In this document: piece by piece, positions 1 to 6,577 of the stretch
Layout: every line of letters starts with the position of its first letter
Position numbering within the stretch: position 1 is the first letter of the stretch
Source of the DNA: MWBF01 sp040772005
GTDB lineage: Bacteria; Chloroflexota; Anaerolineae; CG2-30-64-16
Direction: 5' to 3'
DNA length: 9,189 nucleotides
NCBI GenBank assembly: GCA_040772005.1
Contig: JAXGYZ010000026.1
Location: 1-9,189 of the forward strand
Made by a program: the position numbers and the translations under genes
The notes under the pieces: model-generated
Told to the model about the DNA's origin: nothing
Database searches by the model: none
The model's input: the letters and a program-made list of their open reading frames with translations, nothing else

Positions 1-279
1 TTTATCGACCAAATCAACGGCGGCGTCAAAGAGGATTGCGAAGTCCTCGTCCCCGGTGAAGGTGGACGCATGGTGCCATACAGAGACGCCAATAATGCCG
101 CGCGGATCAATGCCGGTTTAGAAATCATCAAAGTGCTTTCTGACCATTGGGGCGTGTCAATGCCGGTATTTATTGACAATGCTGAATCAGTTACAAAATT
201 GACGGACGTGGATGGCCAAACTATCCGCCTCGTAGTGTCCGAAAACGATGAAAAATTAAGAATGGAGATTGAAAAATAA
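1..279 (+). CDS. AAA-family phage ATPase (SMC/SbcC-like), C-terminal end only
   Basis: The reading frame is open from the first base of the window, so this is the 3' end (92 codons) of a longer gene; the internal ATG at 70 is not its start. The visible part carries a Walker B-like strand, VFIDNAESV, followed by a segment ending in a short beta strand (IRLVVSEND). This is the usual C-terminal end of phage AAA ATPases that accompany RecT-type annealing proteins, and the upstream NAARINAGLEII helix also fits. By family knowledge such proteins resemble SMC/SbcC nucleotide-binding heads and are thought to act on phage DNA during recombination. The Walker A motif and coiled coils would lie to the left of the window and cannot be checked. 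The stop TAA overlaps the next ATG by one base, which implies translational coupling to the recT-like gene. Confidence 0.75.
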   Translation, partial: FIDQINGGVKEDCEVLVPGEGGRMVPYRDANNAARINAGLEIIKVLSDHWGVSMPVFIDNAESVTKLTDVDGQTIRLVVSENDEKLRMEIEK

Positions 280-1082
280 TGACAAATCAAATTACGGTAA
301 GCGAACAAAAACCAGCTGCGCCGGTCAGGCTAACCGGCGGCAACATCTTTGGCGATAGCAAAACCTTTGAGCTTGCGCAGCGCATGGCTAACGCTTTGTC
401 GCAGTCAACGATTGTCCCAAAAGATTACCAGGGGAAACTCGGGAACTGCCTAATTGCCCTTGAGATGGCATCACGTCTGAATACTTCTCCCCTCATGGTT
501 ATGCAAAATCTTTACGTCGTCAATGGACGCCCTGCATGGTCAAGCCAATACATCGTTGCCATGATCAACAGCTCTAAAAAATATCAAACCGAATTGCAAT
601 ACGAAATTAAAGGTAGTGGAATGAACATGAGCTGCTACGCTTACGCCGACGATTATAATGGCCATCGCGTCACCGGTCCCACGATCACTATGGAATTGGC
701 AAAAAAAGAAGGATGGCTTGATAAAACCGGGAGCAAATGGAAAACCATGCCGGAGGTCATGATACGCTACCGCGCTGCATCATTCTTTGGTCGTCTTAAC
801 TGTCCTGATATGATCATGGGATTATATTCTTCCGATGAAATAATCGACATTGGCAATGACGAATATGAAGTTATGGCTGACGTTGTTACGGACGTCGAAA
901 CCGAGATAGCCGAAAATGCAAATCAGGTTGAAATCGGCGGTGAAGATGTCAATATCGAAACCGGCGAAGTTCTTCACCCGGAACCAGACCAAATTGTTGA
1001 TGCCAACAAAAAGGACGATCCCACCGATGCAGCCTCGGCAACAGATGAATTATTTGGTGTCGGCACCAATCCTGACTTTTGA
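279..1082 (+). CDS. recT: RecT-type single-strand DNA annealing protein
   Basis: This encodes 267 residues. The core (about 20-190) contains IALEMASRLNTSP, then a conserved NLYVVNGRPAWSSQ segment, and later SKWKTMPEVMIRYRAASFF, all hallmarks of a phage protein group that sits beside SSB and recombination ATPases and is usually assigned to the RecT/Bet annealing superfamily. The role by family is to coat single-stranded DNA and pair it with a complementary strand during recombination-dependent replication. The last 60-odd residues are acidic and probably disordered. The ATG overlaps the upstream stop (TAATG), and the TGA overlaps the next ATG, so three genes look translationally coupled. The RecT assignment rests on recalled family resemblance and on context, not on a search; the alternative is a functional analogue of RecT with unproven activity. 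Confidence 0.65.
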   Translation: MTNQITVSEQKPAAPVRLTGGNIFGDSKTFELAQRMANALSQSTIVPKDYQGKLGNCLIALEMASRLNTSPLMVMQNLYVVNGRPAWSSQYIVAMINSSKKYQTELQYEIKGSGMNMSCYAYADDYNGHRVTGPTITMELAKKEGWLDKTGSKWKTMPEVMIRYRAASFFGRLNCPDMIMGLYSSDEIIDIGNDEYEVMADVVTDVETEIAENANQVEIGGEDVNIETGEVLHPEPDQIVDANKKDDPTDAASATDELFGVGTNPDF

Positions 1083-1783
1083 TGGATATCCAGATCATTG
1101 CTTCCGGCAGCACGGGCAATGCTTACCGCATCAGCGACGGCGATACCGCCCTGCTGCTGGATGCCGGGATCCCGATCAATCGCATACAGGCCGGGTTACA
1201 ATACCGGGTAACATCATTGCAGGGCTGCCTTGTTACCCATTGTCACCAAGACCACAGTAAGGCCGCAAATGACCTTGCCAAGATGGGGGTGGATGTTTAT
1301 ACCAGCCAGGGAACCATTGATGCAAACAAGCTCACAGGACACCGAATTAAGGCCGTAAAATCTCTCCAGGAGATAAAGGTTGGGTCGTTTTTGGTGTTAC
1401 CGTTCGATGTTCAGCATGATGCGCCGGAACCGCTGGGATTTTTGGTAACTTCCACCAAGACGGGTGAAAAACTACTTTATTTTACTGACACCTATTATCT
1501 CAAATACAAGTTTAGGGGCCTCACGCACATTATGGGTGAATGCAATTACGACATGGAAAGTATGCGCCGGAGCGTAGAGGCCGGATATATACCGCCGGAG
1601 TTGGCTCCCCGGATCATCAAAAGCCATATGTCCCTGGAGCATCTTATGGACATGCTCCGGGCCAACGATTTAAGCCAGGTGCGGCAAATCTACTTGCTGC
1701 ACCTGAGCACAAACAACAGTAACGCCGAACGGTACCGGGCCGAAATCCAGCGACTCACCGGTGCTGAGGTGTATGTATCCTAA
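1082..1783 (+). CDS. Metallo-beta-lactamase-fold hydrolase (YycJ/WalJ-like)
   Basis: This encodes 233 residues with a complete metallo-beta-lactamase metal site. SGSTGNAY is at 9-16, the HxHxDH-type motif THCHQDH at 52-58, His112-Asp113 in QHDA, the bridging Asp136 in FTDT, His182 in KSHMS and His207 in LLHLS. This pattern is that of YycJ/WalJ-type proteins, which are predicted nucleases or phosphodiesterases binding two metal ions. Its place between the annealing protein and SSB suggests a nuclease role in phage recombination, perhaps supplying the exonuclease that RecT-type proteins need; that is inference. I chose ATG 1082 because it overlaps the upstream TGA (TGATG); TTG 1079 in the same frame is possible. 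No clear Shine-Dalgarno sequence precedes either, in keeping with coupling. Confidence 0.85.
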   Translation: MDIQIIASGSTGNAYRISDGDTALLLDAGIPINRIQAGLQYRVTSLQGCLVTHCHQDHSKAANDLAKMGVDVYTSQGTIDANKLTGHRIKAVKSLQEIKVGSFLVLPFDVQHDAPEPLGFLVTSTKTGEKLLYFTDTYYLKYKFRGLTHIMGECNYDMESMRRSVEAGYIPPELAPRIIKSHMSLEHLMDMLRANDLSQVRQIYLLHLSTNNSNAERYRAEIQRLTGAEVYVS

Positions 1784-1796
1784 ATAAGGAGGCCAT

Positions 1797-2204
1797 ATGT
1801 TGAATAGAATCGTCCTGATCGGACGCTTGACGAAAGACCCGGAACTACGCTCCACTTCCAGTGGGGTTCCCGTGGCGACCTTCACCTTAGCGGTGGATCG
1901 CGGTTTTAAAAATGCTTCGGGAGAAAAAGAAACGGACTTTGTTCCCATCGTTGTATGGCGGGCTCAGGCGGAAACCTGCGCTACCTACCTTTCCAAGGGG
2001 AAACTGGCGGCGGTAGATGGTCGTTTGCAGATTCGCACCTATGACGACCAGGAAGGTACCCGTCGCAAGGTTGCGGAAGTGGTTGCGGAAAATGTGCGCT
2101 TTCTTTCTCCGAAAGATGGCGCCGCAGATTCGAGCCGATCTTCCAATAATGATTTGCCTGCGTTTAGTCAGGAGTTTTCGCCGCCAGATGATGTGCCGTT
2201 TTAA
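1797..2204 (+). CDS. ssb: Single-stranded DNA-binding protein
   Basis: This is a standard SSB of 135 residues. The OB-fold spans about 1-104, starting with MLNRIVLIGRLTKDPELR and containing the FVPIVVWRAQAE segment. A short polar linker follows and the protein ends in the acidic tip DDVPF, the motif that docks SSB to partner proteins such as RecO, PriA and recombination factors. A strong AAGGAGG at 1786-1792 lies 4 bases before the ATG, a rather tight spacing, and suggests high expression. It probably protects single-stranded DNA made during phage replication and works with the RecT-like annealing protein upstream. Nothing appears truncated. Confidence 0.97.
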   Translation: MLNRIVLIGRLTKDPELRSTSSGVPVATFTLAVDRGFKNASGEKETDFVPIVVWRAQAETCATYLSKGKLAAVDGRLQIRTYDDQEGTRRKVAEVVAENVRFLSPKDGAADSSRSSNNDLPAFSQEFSPPDDVPF

Positions 2205-2205
2205 G

Positions 2206-2226
2206 CTATTTCCAAAACAGAAATAG
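2206..2226 (+). other. Small perfect hairpin between ssb and the next gene
   Basis: CTATTTC at 2206-2212 and GAAATAG at 2220-2226 form a 7-bp stem with a 7-base loop directly after the ssb stop codon. There is no T tract after it, so it is not a good terminator; it could stabilise the ssb mRNA 3' end or be chance. Confidence 0.4.
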
Positions 2227-2240
2227 TTGAAATGATAAAG

Positions 2241-2247
2241 AAGGAGG
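2241..2247 (+). promoter_or_regulatory. Shine-Dalgarno AAGGAGG that sets the start at 2256
   Basis: AAGGAGG ends 8 bases before ATG 2256. An in-frame upstream ATG at 2232 would place this site inside the coding region, encoding KKEE, so the ATG at 2256 is the better start. Confidence 0.85.
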
Positions 2248-2255
2248 AAATATAC

Positions 2256-2621
2256 ATGAAAACACAACCAATTAAAAGTCTTGATTTGCTTATGTCTGGT
2301 GCCGTTTCCGAAAGGTTTGGGGACGAACTCAGCCGGGCACTGGAAAATATTCTTGACCCCAATACAGACCCCAAAAAACCCCGCAAAATAACACTGACAG
2401 TGACGATCAAACCCAACAAAGATCGCAATGTCGCAGATTTCGCCGTCGAGGCAAAGTCTTCCCTTGCCGCCCCTGTGCCGGTTGCCACCAGCGTCTATAT
2501 CGGCAAGGACAAGCACGGGAATGTTGTAGCCGAAGAGGTTACGGATGAAATCCCCGGACAAATGAATATCTATGGCGAGGAGACAACTGCAAAAACAGCT
2601 ACCCTGGCCCAAGTAAAATAA
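2256..2621 (+). CDS. Phage 'replication terminator' family small protein
   Basis: This encodes 121 residues. An N-terminal helix (SLDLLMSGAVSERFGDELSRAL) is followed by DPNTDPKKPRKI at 34-45 and then alternating beta strands. The LMSGAVSERF start and the DPNTDPKK motif mark a small protein common beside ssb in phages of Bacillota and usually annotated as 'replication terminator protein'. As far as I know that name is not backed by direct experiment for these phage proteins, and there is no sign that it is a Tus/RTP fork-arrest protein; a DNA- or SSB-associated role is only inferred from its place in the module. The start follows from a strong AAGGAGG 8 bases upstream. A closely linked gene of unknown function follows after 19 bp. 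Confidence 0.7.
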   Translation: MKTQPIKSLDLLMSGAVSERFGDELSRALENILDPNTDPKKPRKITLTVTIKPNKDRNVADFAVEAKSSLAAPVPVATSVYIGKDKHGNVVAEEVTDEIPGQMNIYGEETTAKTATLAQVK

Positions 2622-2640
2622 AAAGATTGGAGACGAAAAC

Positions 2641-3348
2641 ATGATAAAAGAAGCATTGGAATACATCATCAACCAGAGCAAACCTCAAATTGAAACGATT
2701 AACGGCAGGAAATACAGCAACAAGCAACTTTTGGAAATTCAAGAACCTATGCAGAATCCTATTTGTTTACAAACGATCACGGGCATGGTCGACTATCTCA
2801 ATAATGACCCCGATGGTATTTATGTAGACGGAAAAACGATTATTAATATTTCGACTCCGGATTTAATTGAAGTGTTTTCACCTGTAGACATTGATTACCG
2901 TCGTCATCGCTATTTAAAAACTAGTGCAGATCTGCCATGTATCACTCTTGGACAATACATATCTCAAGAATCGTTTATTATTCAACTGCAAACCTGTTTT
3001 TCTCGCATCGGAGATTGGGATAAAGTCATTCAAATTGCCAGTAACGTCAAACTGGAAGAAGGCGTACAGATGACGGATGATGGCACAAGTCAAGCGGTAA
3101 CGGCTAAAACAGGAGTTGCCCGTGTAGCCACGATTGAGTTGCCTAATCCTGTCATGCTTGCTCCCATTCGTTCTTTCCATGAAATTGAGCAGCCTCTTGT
3201 TCCATTTGTATATCGCATTGATCAGGGTGGCAGAATTGGGTTATTTGAAGCTGATGGCGGCGCGTGGCGGCGCGAAGCCGTTATGCGCATTAAGAACTAT
3301 ATTTCTAGAAATCTCCAAAATGTGGATGACACAACCATATTAGCCTAA
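2641..3348 (+). CDS. Conserved phage protein of unknown function
   Basis: This encodes 235 residues, is complete, and has no signal peptide or membrane segment. A GGAG at 2629-2632 lies 8 bases before the ATG. The middle is rich in beta strands; recognisable segments are TITGMVDYLNN (45-55), DDGTSQAVTAKTGVA (146-160) and FEADGGAWRREA (202-213). Proteins with this layout are frequent next to ssb in phages of Bacillota but have no established function. The order of blocks (helical MVDYLNN, FIIQLQT, then a basic C-terminal helix) is faintly like the DUF2303/YfdQ family, and I regard that as a weak suggestion only. Its place in the recombination module suggests a role in phage DNA metabolism. Confidence 0.7.
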   Translation: MIKEALEYIINQSKPQIETINGRKYSNKQLLEIQEPMQNPICLQTITGMVDYLNNDPDGIYVDGKTIINISTPDLIEVFSPVDIDYRRHRYLKTSADLPCITLGQYISQESFIIQLQTCFSRIGDWDKVIQIASNVKLEEGVQMTDDGTSQAVTAKTGVARVATIELPNPVMLAPIRSFHEIEQPLVPFVYRIDQGGRIGLFEADGGAWRREAVMRIKNYISRNLQNVDDTTILA

Positions 3349-3401
3349 TCTCTTCCGTTGAGCCGGAGCGACGGGAAATAAAATAACTTTTATATACTGC
3401 T

Positions 3402-3434
3402 CCCCTTGCCCTTTCTCCGGCAGGGGTCAAGGGG
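3402..3434 (+). other. G/C-rich imperfect hairpin upstream of the replication gene
   Basis: CCCCTTG at 3402-3408 pairs with CAAGGGG at 3428-3434, and CCC at 3409-3411 can stack with GGG at 3424-3426 leaving one bulged T. It lies in the 104-bp gap between the unknown gene and the replication gene. No T run follows, so a terminator is unlikely. A TATACT box at 3393-3398 lies just upstream, but I see no convincing -35 at the right distance. The hairpin ends just before the GAGGAG ribosome site at 3441-3446, so it could affect translation of the next gene. Confidence 0.35.
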
Positions 3435-3452
3435 GCAAGAGAGGAGTGCGCT

Positions 3453-4352
3453 GTGGCAAGGACAAGGAGTATAAAGCCATCGTTTTTTGATAATGAAGAT
3501 CTTGGCGATCTTACACCATTAACAAGATTATTATTTATTGGCCTATGGTGCATCGCCGATCGCGAGGGGCGCCTCGAAGACAAACCAAAGAGAATCAAAA
3601 AAATTATACTTGGATACGATGATGTAAGTATATCTGAGGTTGACAATATGCTAGCATCACTCCATAAAAGCGGTTTTATTTTTAGGTATCATGTGGATGA
3701 TGATGAAGACTACATCCAAATAATAAATTTCACGAAACACCAAAACCCACATATTAAAGAGCAAAACAGCGCAATTCCACCTCCTAGAGATATGTACTGT
3801 GCAAGTATGGTACAAGCATCATGCAAGCACGATGAAAGCACGGAACAAGCCGGGCCTATTACTGGTAACCTATTACCTTCTACTGGTACCCTTAACCCTA
3901 TTACCTCTAACCCTAATCCGGTGCAAGCACCGGGTGTCGTTAACGAGAATGAAACTCAATCAAGAGAGAGCCTAGCAGTTGAAAAGGCTGCCGGAGCAGG
4001 TGAATCTAAACCTGCCAGCCCCTCCAAGACCTTGATTGAGCAGAGTTTTGACATATTTTGGCAGGCCTATCCTAAAAAACGCAAAAAAGGCGATGCTGAA
4101 AAGATCTGGAAAATGATCAGGCCTGATGATGGCCTGTTAAAGCACATGCTAGATGCGATTAAGATAGCGATCAAGTCTGTGGACTGGACTAAAGATAATG
4201 GGCAATATATCCCTTACCCGGCAACATGGCTTAAATCTAAAGGCTGGGAGGATGAATATTTCTCAGGGAAAGATAGCAAGACGGGCAAGAATCCCGACGG
4301 CTTTAGCCACTATAAAAGGGACTATAAGGAGCGTGACATCTATGAAGTCTAA
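3453..4352 (+). CDS. Phage replication initiator-like protein with N-terminal winged helix
   Basis: This encodes 299 residues in three parts. Residues 1-104 (ARTRSIKPSFFDNEDL, LTRLLFIGLWCIADREGRLED, INFTKHQNPHIKE) form the winged-helix domain common in phage DnaD-like replication proteins. Residues 105-195 are a low-complexity linker. Residues 199-271 (FDIFWQAYPKKRKKG to PATWLKSKGWEDEY) are a C-terminal domain often found in phage replication proteins. By family the N-terminal part binds the phage origin and the C-terminal part recruits replication factors. The start is GTG with GAGGAG 6 bases upstream. The linker DNA holds a 21-bp repeat described separately. No DnaC-like loader or DnaB helicase follows, so the phage probably relies on the host helicase. 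It overlaps the rusA-like gene by 11 bp. Confidence 0.8.
   Translation: MARTRSIKPSFFDNEDLGDLTPLTRLLFIGLWCIADREGRLEDKPKRIKKIILGYDDVSISEVDNMLASLHKSGFIFRYHVDDDEDYIQIINFTKHQNPHIKEQNSAIPPPRDMYCASMVQASCKHDESTEQAGPITGNLLPSTGTLNPITSNPNPVQAPGVVNENETQSRESLAVEKAAGAGESKPASPSKTLIEQSFDIFWQAYPKKRKKGDAEKIWKMIRPDDGLLKHMLDAIKIAIKSVDWTKDNGQYIPYPATWLKSKGWEDEYFSGKDSKTGKNPDGFSHYKRDYKERDIYEV
3855..3917 (+). repeat. Three degenerate 21-bp direct repeats (7-bp sub-period), candidate replication origin
   Basis: Units begin at 3855, 3876 and 3897 and encode PITGNLL, PSTGTLN and PITSNPN. CCTATTAC occurs at 3855, 3869 and 3897, and TACTGGTA at 3860 and 3881. The spacings of 14, 28 and 21 bp are all multiples of 7, so the DNA has a heptamer rhythm (TATTACC, TTAACCC, TCTAACC) that does not follow the codon frame except every 21 bp. 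They lie in the linker between the two domains of the replication protein. Origins with iterons inside the initiator gene are known from lambda O. Calling this the phage origin is inference; a repeat selected only as a flexible Pro/Asn/Thr linker is the alternative. Confidence 0.55.
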
Positions 4353-4746
4353 AGTAAGCGCAGTACAGATGTTTGTCATCCCTGGACGGCTGCCGGGGTT
4401 AAACGAATATACGACAGATTGCAGGGGCAACCGCTATAAGGGCAATAAATCCAAGCAGGATGCGCAAACACTGATTGGCATTGCCATCAAAGCGGCAAAG
4501 TTGAGAGGGGTTCTGGCCCCGGTGCAAATGGTGTTTTACTGGATCGAAAAGGATTGCCGCCGAGATCCGGACAATGTTGCTTTCGCAGAAAAATTCATCT
4601 TGGACGCCCTTGTAAACGCCCATATCCTCCCCGATGATTCCCGTAAATGGGTGCTGAAACTTACCCATGAGTTCCCGGAACCGGACCCGGGCAATCCCCG
4701 CATTGAAGTTAGAATAGAGGAATTGTCAAGACAGGGCAAGCGGTAA
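4342..4746 (+). CDS. rusA: RusA-type Holliday junction resolvase
   Basis: This encodes 134 residues, the usual size for RusA. The start has the family shape (FVIPGRLPGLNEY). The acidic catalytic pattern is present: RRDPDN at 73-78 (Asp75, Asp77), KFILDALV with Asp88, and PDD with Asp98/Asp99. In E. coli RusA the catalytic aspartates are D70, D72 and D91, and the spacing here agrees. RusA dimers cut four-way DNA junctions symmetrically; in phages they resolve recombination intermediates and branched DNA before packaging. The ATG overlaps the previous gene, with AAGGAG at 4326-4331 ten bases upstream. The long upstream extension in this frame lies inside the previous gene and is not real. Confidence 0.88.
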   Translation: MKSKVSAVQMFVIPGRLPGLNEYTTDCRGNRYKGNKSKQDAQTLIGIAIKAAKLRGVLAPVQMVFYWIEKDCRRDPDNVAFAEKFILDALVNAHILPDDSRKWVLKLTHEFPEPDPGNPRIEVRIEELSRQGKR

Positions 4747-4775
4747 AAAGTTGGTATTTGTTGGTGCACGACACG

Positions 4776-4782
4776 AAAGGAG
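4776..4782 (+). promoter_or_regulatory. Shine-Dalgarno AAAGGAG that sets the start at 4791
   Basis: AAAGGAG lies 8 bases before ATG 4791. An ATG at 4787 is closer but opens a frame that stops after seven codons, and the TTG at 4758 lies upstream of the site; 4791 is therefore the start. Confidence 0.8.
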
Positions 4783-4790
4783 AACGATGG

Positions 4791-5201
4791 ATGACAAGAA
4801 ATCAACTTGAGCAGTACCGAGCAAACCTCATGGAAATTGCTTTGCTGGAAAACAAAATACGTAATTGCTGCGACAATCCGCCAATTGGTACCGATATTGT
4901 CACCGGCTCCGATGATGAATGGCCATACTGCGAACGAAATTTTACAATTACCGGCATTGATAATATAAAGCTAGACAGACTAATCGGTATCTATCATCGA
5001 CGTATAGACCGGTTAATGATCCAAAAGATCGAAGTAGAGCAATGGCTTGATACTATCGATGATAGCATTATTCGCCAGATCGTGCAGTTGCGGTATATCG
5101 ATGGTTTTTCTTGGCGGCAAACTGCAATGATCATATATAAAAAACCGTGCGAAGATGCGCCAAGAAAAGCTATAGAAAGATTTTTTGAGGACAATTTTTA
5201 A
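4791..5201 (+). CDS. Sigma-like phage late transcription regulator (ArpU/RinA type)
   Basis: This encodes 136 residues. Residues 1-30 and 57-85 look like helices able to form a coiled coil; residues 90-125 (DDSIIRQIVQLRYIDGFSWRQTAMII, read in two halves) resemble the region-4 helix-turn-helix of sigma factors, ending in KAIERFFED. Small proteins of this shape sit just before terS in many phages of Bacillota; ArpU and RinA are the studied relatives and activate late genes for packaging and structure. The position agrees: it is the last gene before a likely early/late boundary, and direct repeats that may be its binding site lie immediately downstream. The exact subfamily is uncertain. Confidence 0.75.
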   Translation: MTRNQLEQYRANLMEIALLENKIRNCCDNPPIGTDIVTGSDDEWPYCERNFTITGIDNIKLDRLIGIYHRRIDRLMIQKIEVEQWLDTIDDSIIRQIVQLRYIDGFSWRQTAMIIYKKPCEDAPRKAIERFFEDNF

Positions 5202-5243
5202 TTTGTCCGTTTTGTCCGGTTTTTCTGTGCTAACATGATATTA
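5202..5243 (+). promoter_or_regulatory. Candidate late operator/promoter with TTTGTCCG direct repeat
   Basis: TTTGTCCG occurs at 5202-5209 and again at 5211-5218, nine bases apart, directly after the regulator gene stop. A TGATATTA element at 5236-5243 may serve as an imperfect -10 region; the CATGATA heptamer recurs at 5252-5258. The spacing from TTGTCC at 5212 to possible -10 hexamers is 16-19 bp. Similar repeats upstream of the packaging genes would suit an activator-dependent late promoter. The repeats are seen; the promoter role is inferred from position. Confidence 0.45.
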
Positions 5244-5268
5244 GCGAAAAGCATGATAAATTCTCCAT

Positions 5269-5307
5269 AAAACAGACGGCCTTATTTAGTTAGGGTAGTC
5301 TGTTTTT
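5269..5307 (+). terminator. Rho-independent terminator before the methyltransferase gene
   Basis: AAAACAGAC at 5269-5277 pairs perfectly with GTCTGTTTT at 5298-5306. Inside, bases 5279-5284 pair with 5291-5296 (with G-T pairs), leaving a 6-base loop and one mismatch at 5278/5297. The 3' arm contains a run of five T (5303-5307). The matching A run on the 5' side could let it work in both directions. It would end early/middle transcripts but also lies downstream of the candidate late promoter, so late transcripts would need read-through. Confidence 0.8.
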
Positions 5308-5321
5308 CCATAGGTGATCAC

Positions 5322-6539
5322 ATGAATATAATCAACAAATCAATTGATGAACTTATCCCTTATGAAAACAATCCCCGGCGCAACGACGCTGCGGCTGAAC
5401 TTGTCGCGAATAGTATTCGAGATTTCGGATTCAAAGTTCCGCTTGTTATTGATGGATCCGGGGTGATCGTTGCCGGTCATACGAGATTTAAAGCAGCAAA
5501 GAAGTTAGGGATCGGTATTGTCCCCTGTATCGTTGCCGATGACCTGACTGACGAACAAATCCGGGCCTTTCGTCTTGCCGACAATAAAACCGCCGAGAAA
5601 GCCAACTGGGACGAGAATCTCTTGGCGGAGGAATTGGCAGCCATTGATATTGATATGTCGGATTATGGCTTCTTTTTAGAACCGGTTGATGTTTCTGGCA
5701 TTAACGAATGCGATCTGATTGTAACGCCGATACCTGTGGCGCAACCGGGAGATATCTTTCAGCTTGGCGAGCATCGTCTTATCTGTGGAGACTGTTGTAA
5801 TCGTGATGATATTGACCGACTGATGGATGGTACAAAAGCGGATCTGTATCTTACGGACCCGCCTTATAATGTTGACTATGAGGGCGCTGCCGGTAAGATT
5901 GAGAACGACAACATGAAAAGTGATGCCTTTCGAGATTTTCTTGTTTCTGCTTTTTCTGTTGCTGATAGTTTCATGCGTCCAGGCGCGGCCTTTTATATTT
6001 GGCATTCAGAAACTGAAGGCGTAAACTTTCGAACAGCTTGCGAAGCTACAGGCTGGAAGATTAGGCAGTGTCTGATTTGGAATAAAGATCAATTCGTTAT
6101 CGGCCGGCAGGATTACCAATGGAAGCACGAACCTTGCTTATACGGCTGGAAGGATGGCGCTGCTCATTATTTCAGACCTTGTAGGAAAAATAATACGGTT
6201 TTCACTGATAGCATTTTAGAAGGAAAAACAAAAAATGAGCTTATTCAGCTCATTCATGATATAGATATTGAGTCATCGGTAATCGATGAGGATAAACCAA
6301 CGATCAGCGCTGATCACCCAACGATGAAGCCGGTGAAGCTGATTTCTCGGCTGATCGCCAATAGCACACGCCCTGGCAATATCGTTTTTGACGGATTCGG
6401 CGGCAGTGGCAGCACATTAATTGCTTGCGAACAGCTTGGACGTCGATGTTTCATGTCAGAACTTGATCCCGCTTTTGTGGATGTTATTATCCGACGCTGG
6501 GAAGAGTTGACCAGTAAAAAAGCAGTAAAAATTAATTAG
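5322..6539 (+). CDS. ParB-like domain fused to a DNA methyltransferase
   Basis: This encodes 405 residues. Residues 1-110 are a ParB/sulfiredoxin-like domain (IDELIPYENNPRRND at 8-22, VIVAGHTRFKAAKKLG at 48-63, RAFRLADNKT at 81-90). Residues 140-395 are an amino-methyltransferase of the beta type: catalytic motif IV is DPPY at 179-182 and comes before the S-adenosylmethionine motif FDGFGGSGST at 356-365, with HPTMKP at 332-337. It should methylate adenine (N6) or cytosine (N4) in a DNA site that cannot be read from sequence. No restriction endonuclease is next to it, so it probably protects phage DNA from host restriction or marks it for packaging. Start ATG follows a weak AGGTGA at 5313-5318. 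Confidence 0.92.
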   Translation: MNIINKSIDELIPYENNPRRNDAAAELVANSIRDFGFKVPLVIDGSGVIVAGHTRFKAAKKLGIGIVPCIVADDLTDEQIRAFRLADNKTAEKANWDENLLAEELAAIDIDMSDYGFFLEPVDVSGINECDLIVTPIPVAQPGDIFQLGEHRLICGDCCNRDDIDRLMDGTKADLYLTDPPYNVDYEGAAGKIENDNMKSDAFRDFLVSAFSVADSFMRPGAAFYIWHSETEGVNFRTACEATGWKIRQCLIWNKDQFVIGRQDYQWKHEPCLYGWKDGAAHYFRPCRKNNTVFTDSILEGKTKNELIQLIHDIDIESSVIDEDKPTISADHPTMKPVKLISRLIANSTRPGNIVFDGFGGSGSTLIACEQLGRRCFMSELDPAFVDVIIRRWEELTSKKAVKIN

Positions 6540-6542
6540 GGT

Positions 6543-6577
6543 ACCCGGAGGCGCTGGAACGCCCCCGGGTTTCCTTT
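6543..6577 (+). terminator. Likely terminator hairpin after the methyltransferase gene
   Basis: ACCCGG at 6543-6548 plus GGCG at 6550-6553 pair with CGCC at 6560-6563 and CCGGGT at 6565-6570, with one A/C mismatch and a 6-base loop. The following TTTCCTTT is T-rich but broken by two C. The stem is strong and begins 3 bases after the stop codon. Confidence 0.65.

Noticed and set aside
916..1260. 114-codon + strand frame across the recT/hydrolase junction
   Set aside because: Out of frame with both strongly supported genes and without recognisable sequence.
1887..2681. 264-codon open frame on the minus strand across ssb and the next gene
   Set aside because: It lies antisense to two well-recognised genes, its protein has no family features, is rich in Cys and aromatic residues without order, and has no ribosome site; a shadow.
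3358..3398. Promoter formed by TTGAGC and TATACT before the replication gene
   Set aside because: The distance between the boxes is 29 bp, too long for a normal sigma-70-type promoter, and no better -35 is seen.
3855..3919. CRISPR array or telomere-like repeat
   Set aside because: The units are short, degenerate, contiguous and translated in frame; there are no spacers and no cas genes. The TTAACCC-like look is only partial.
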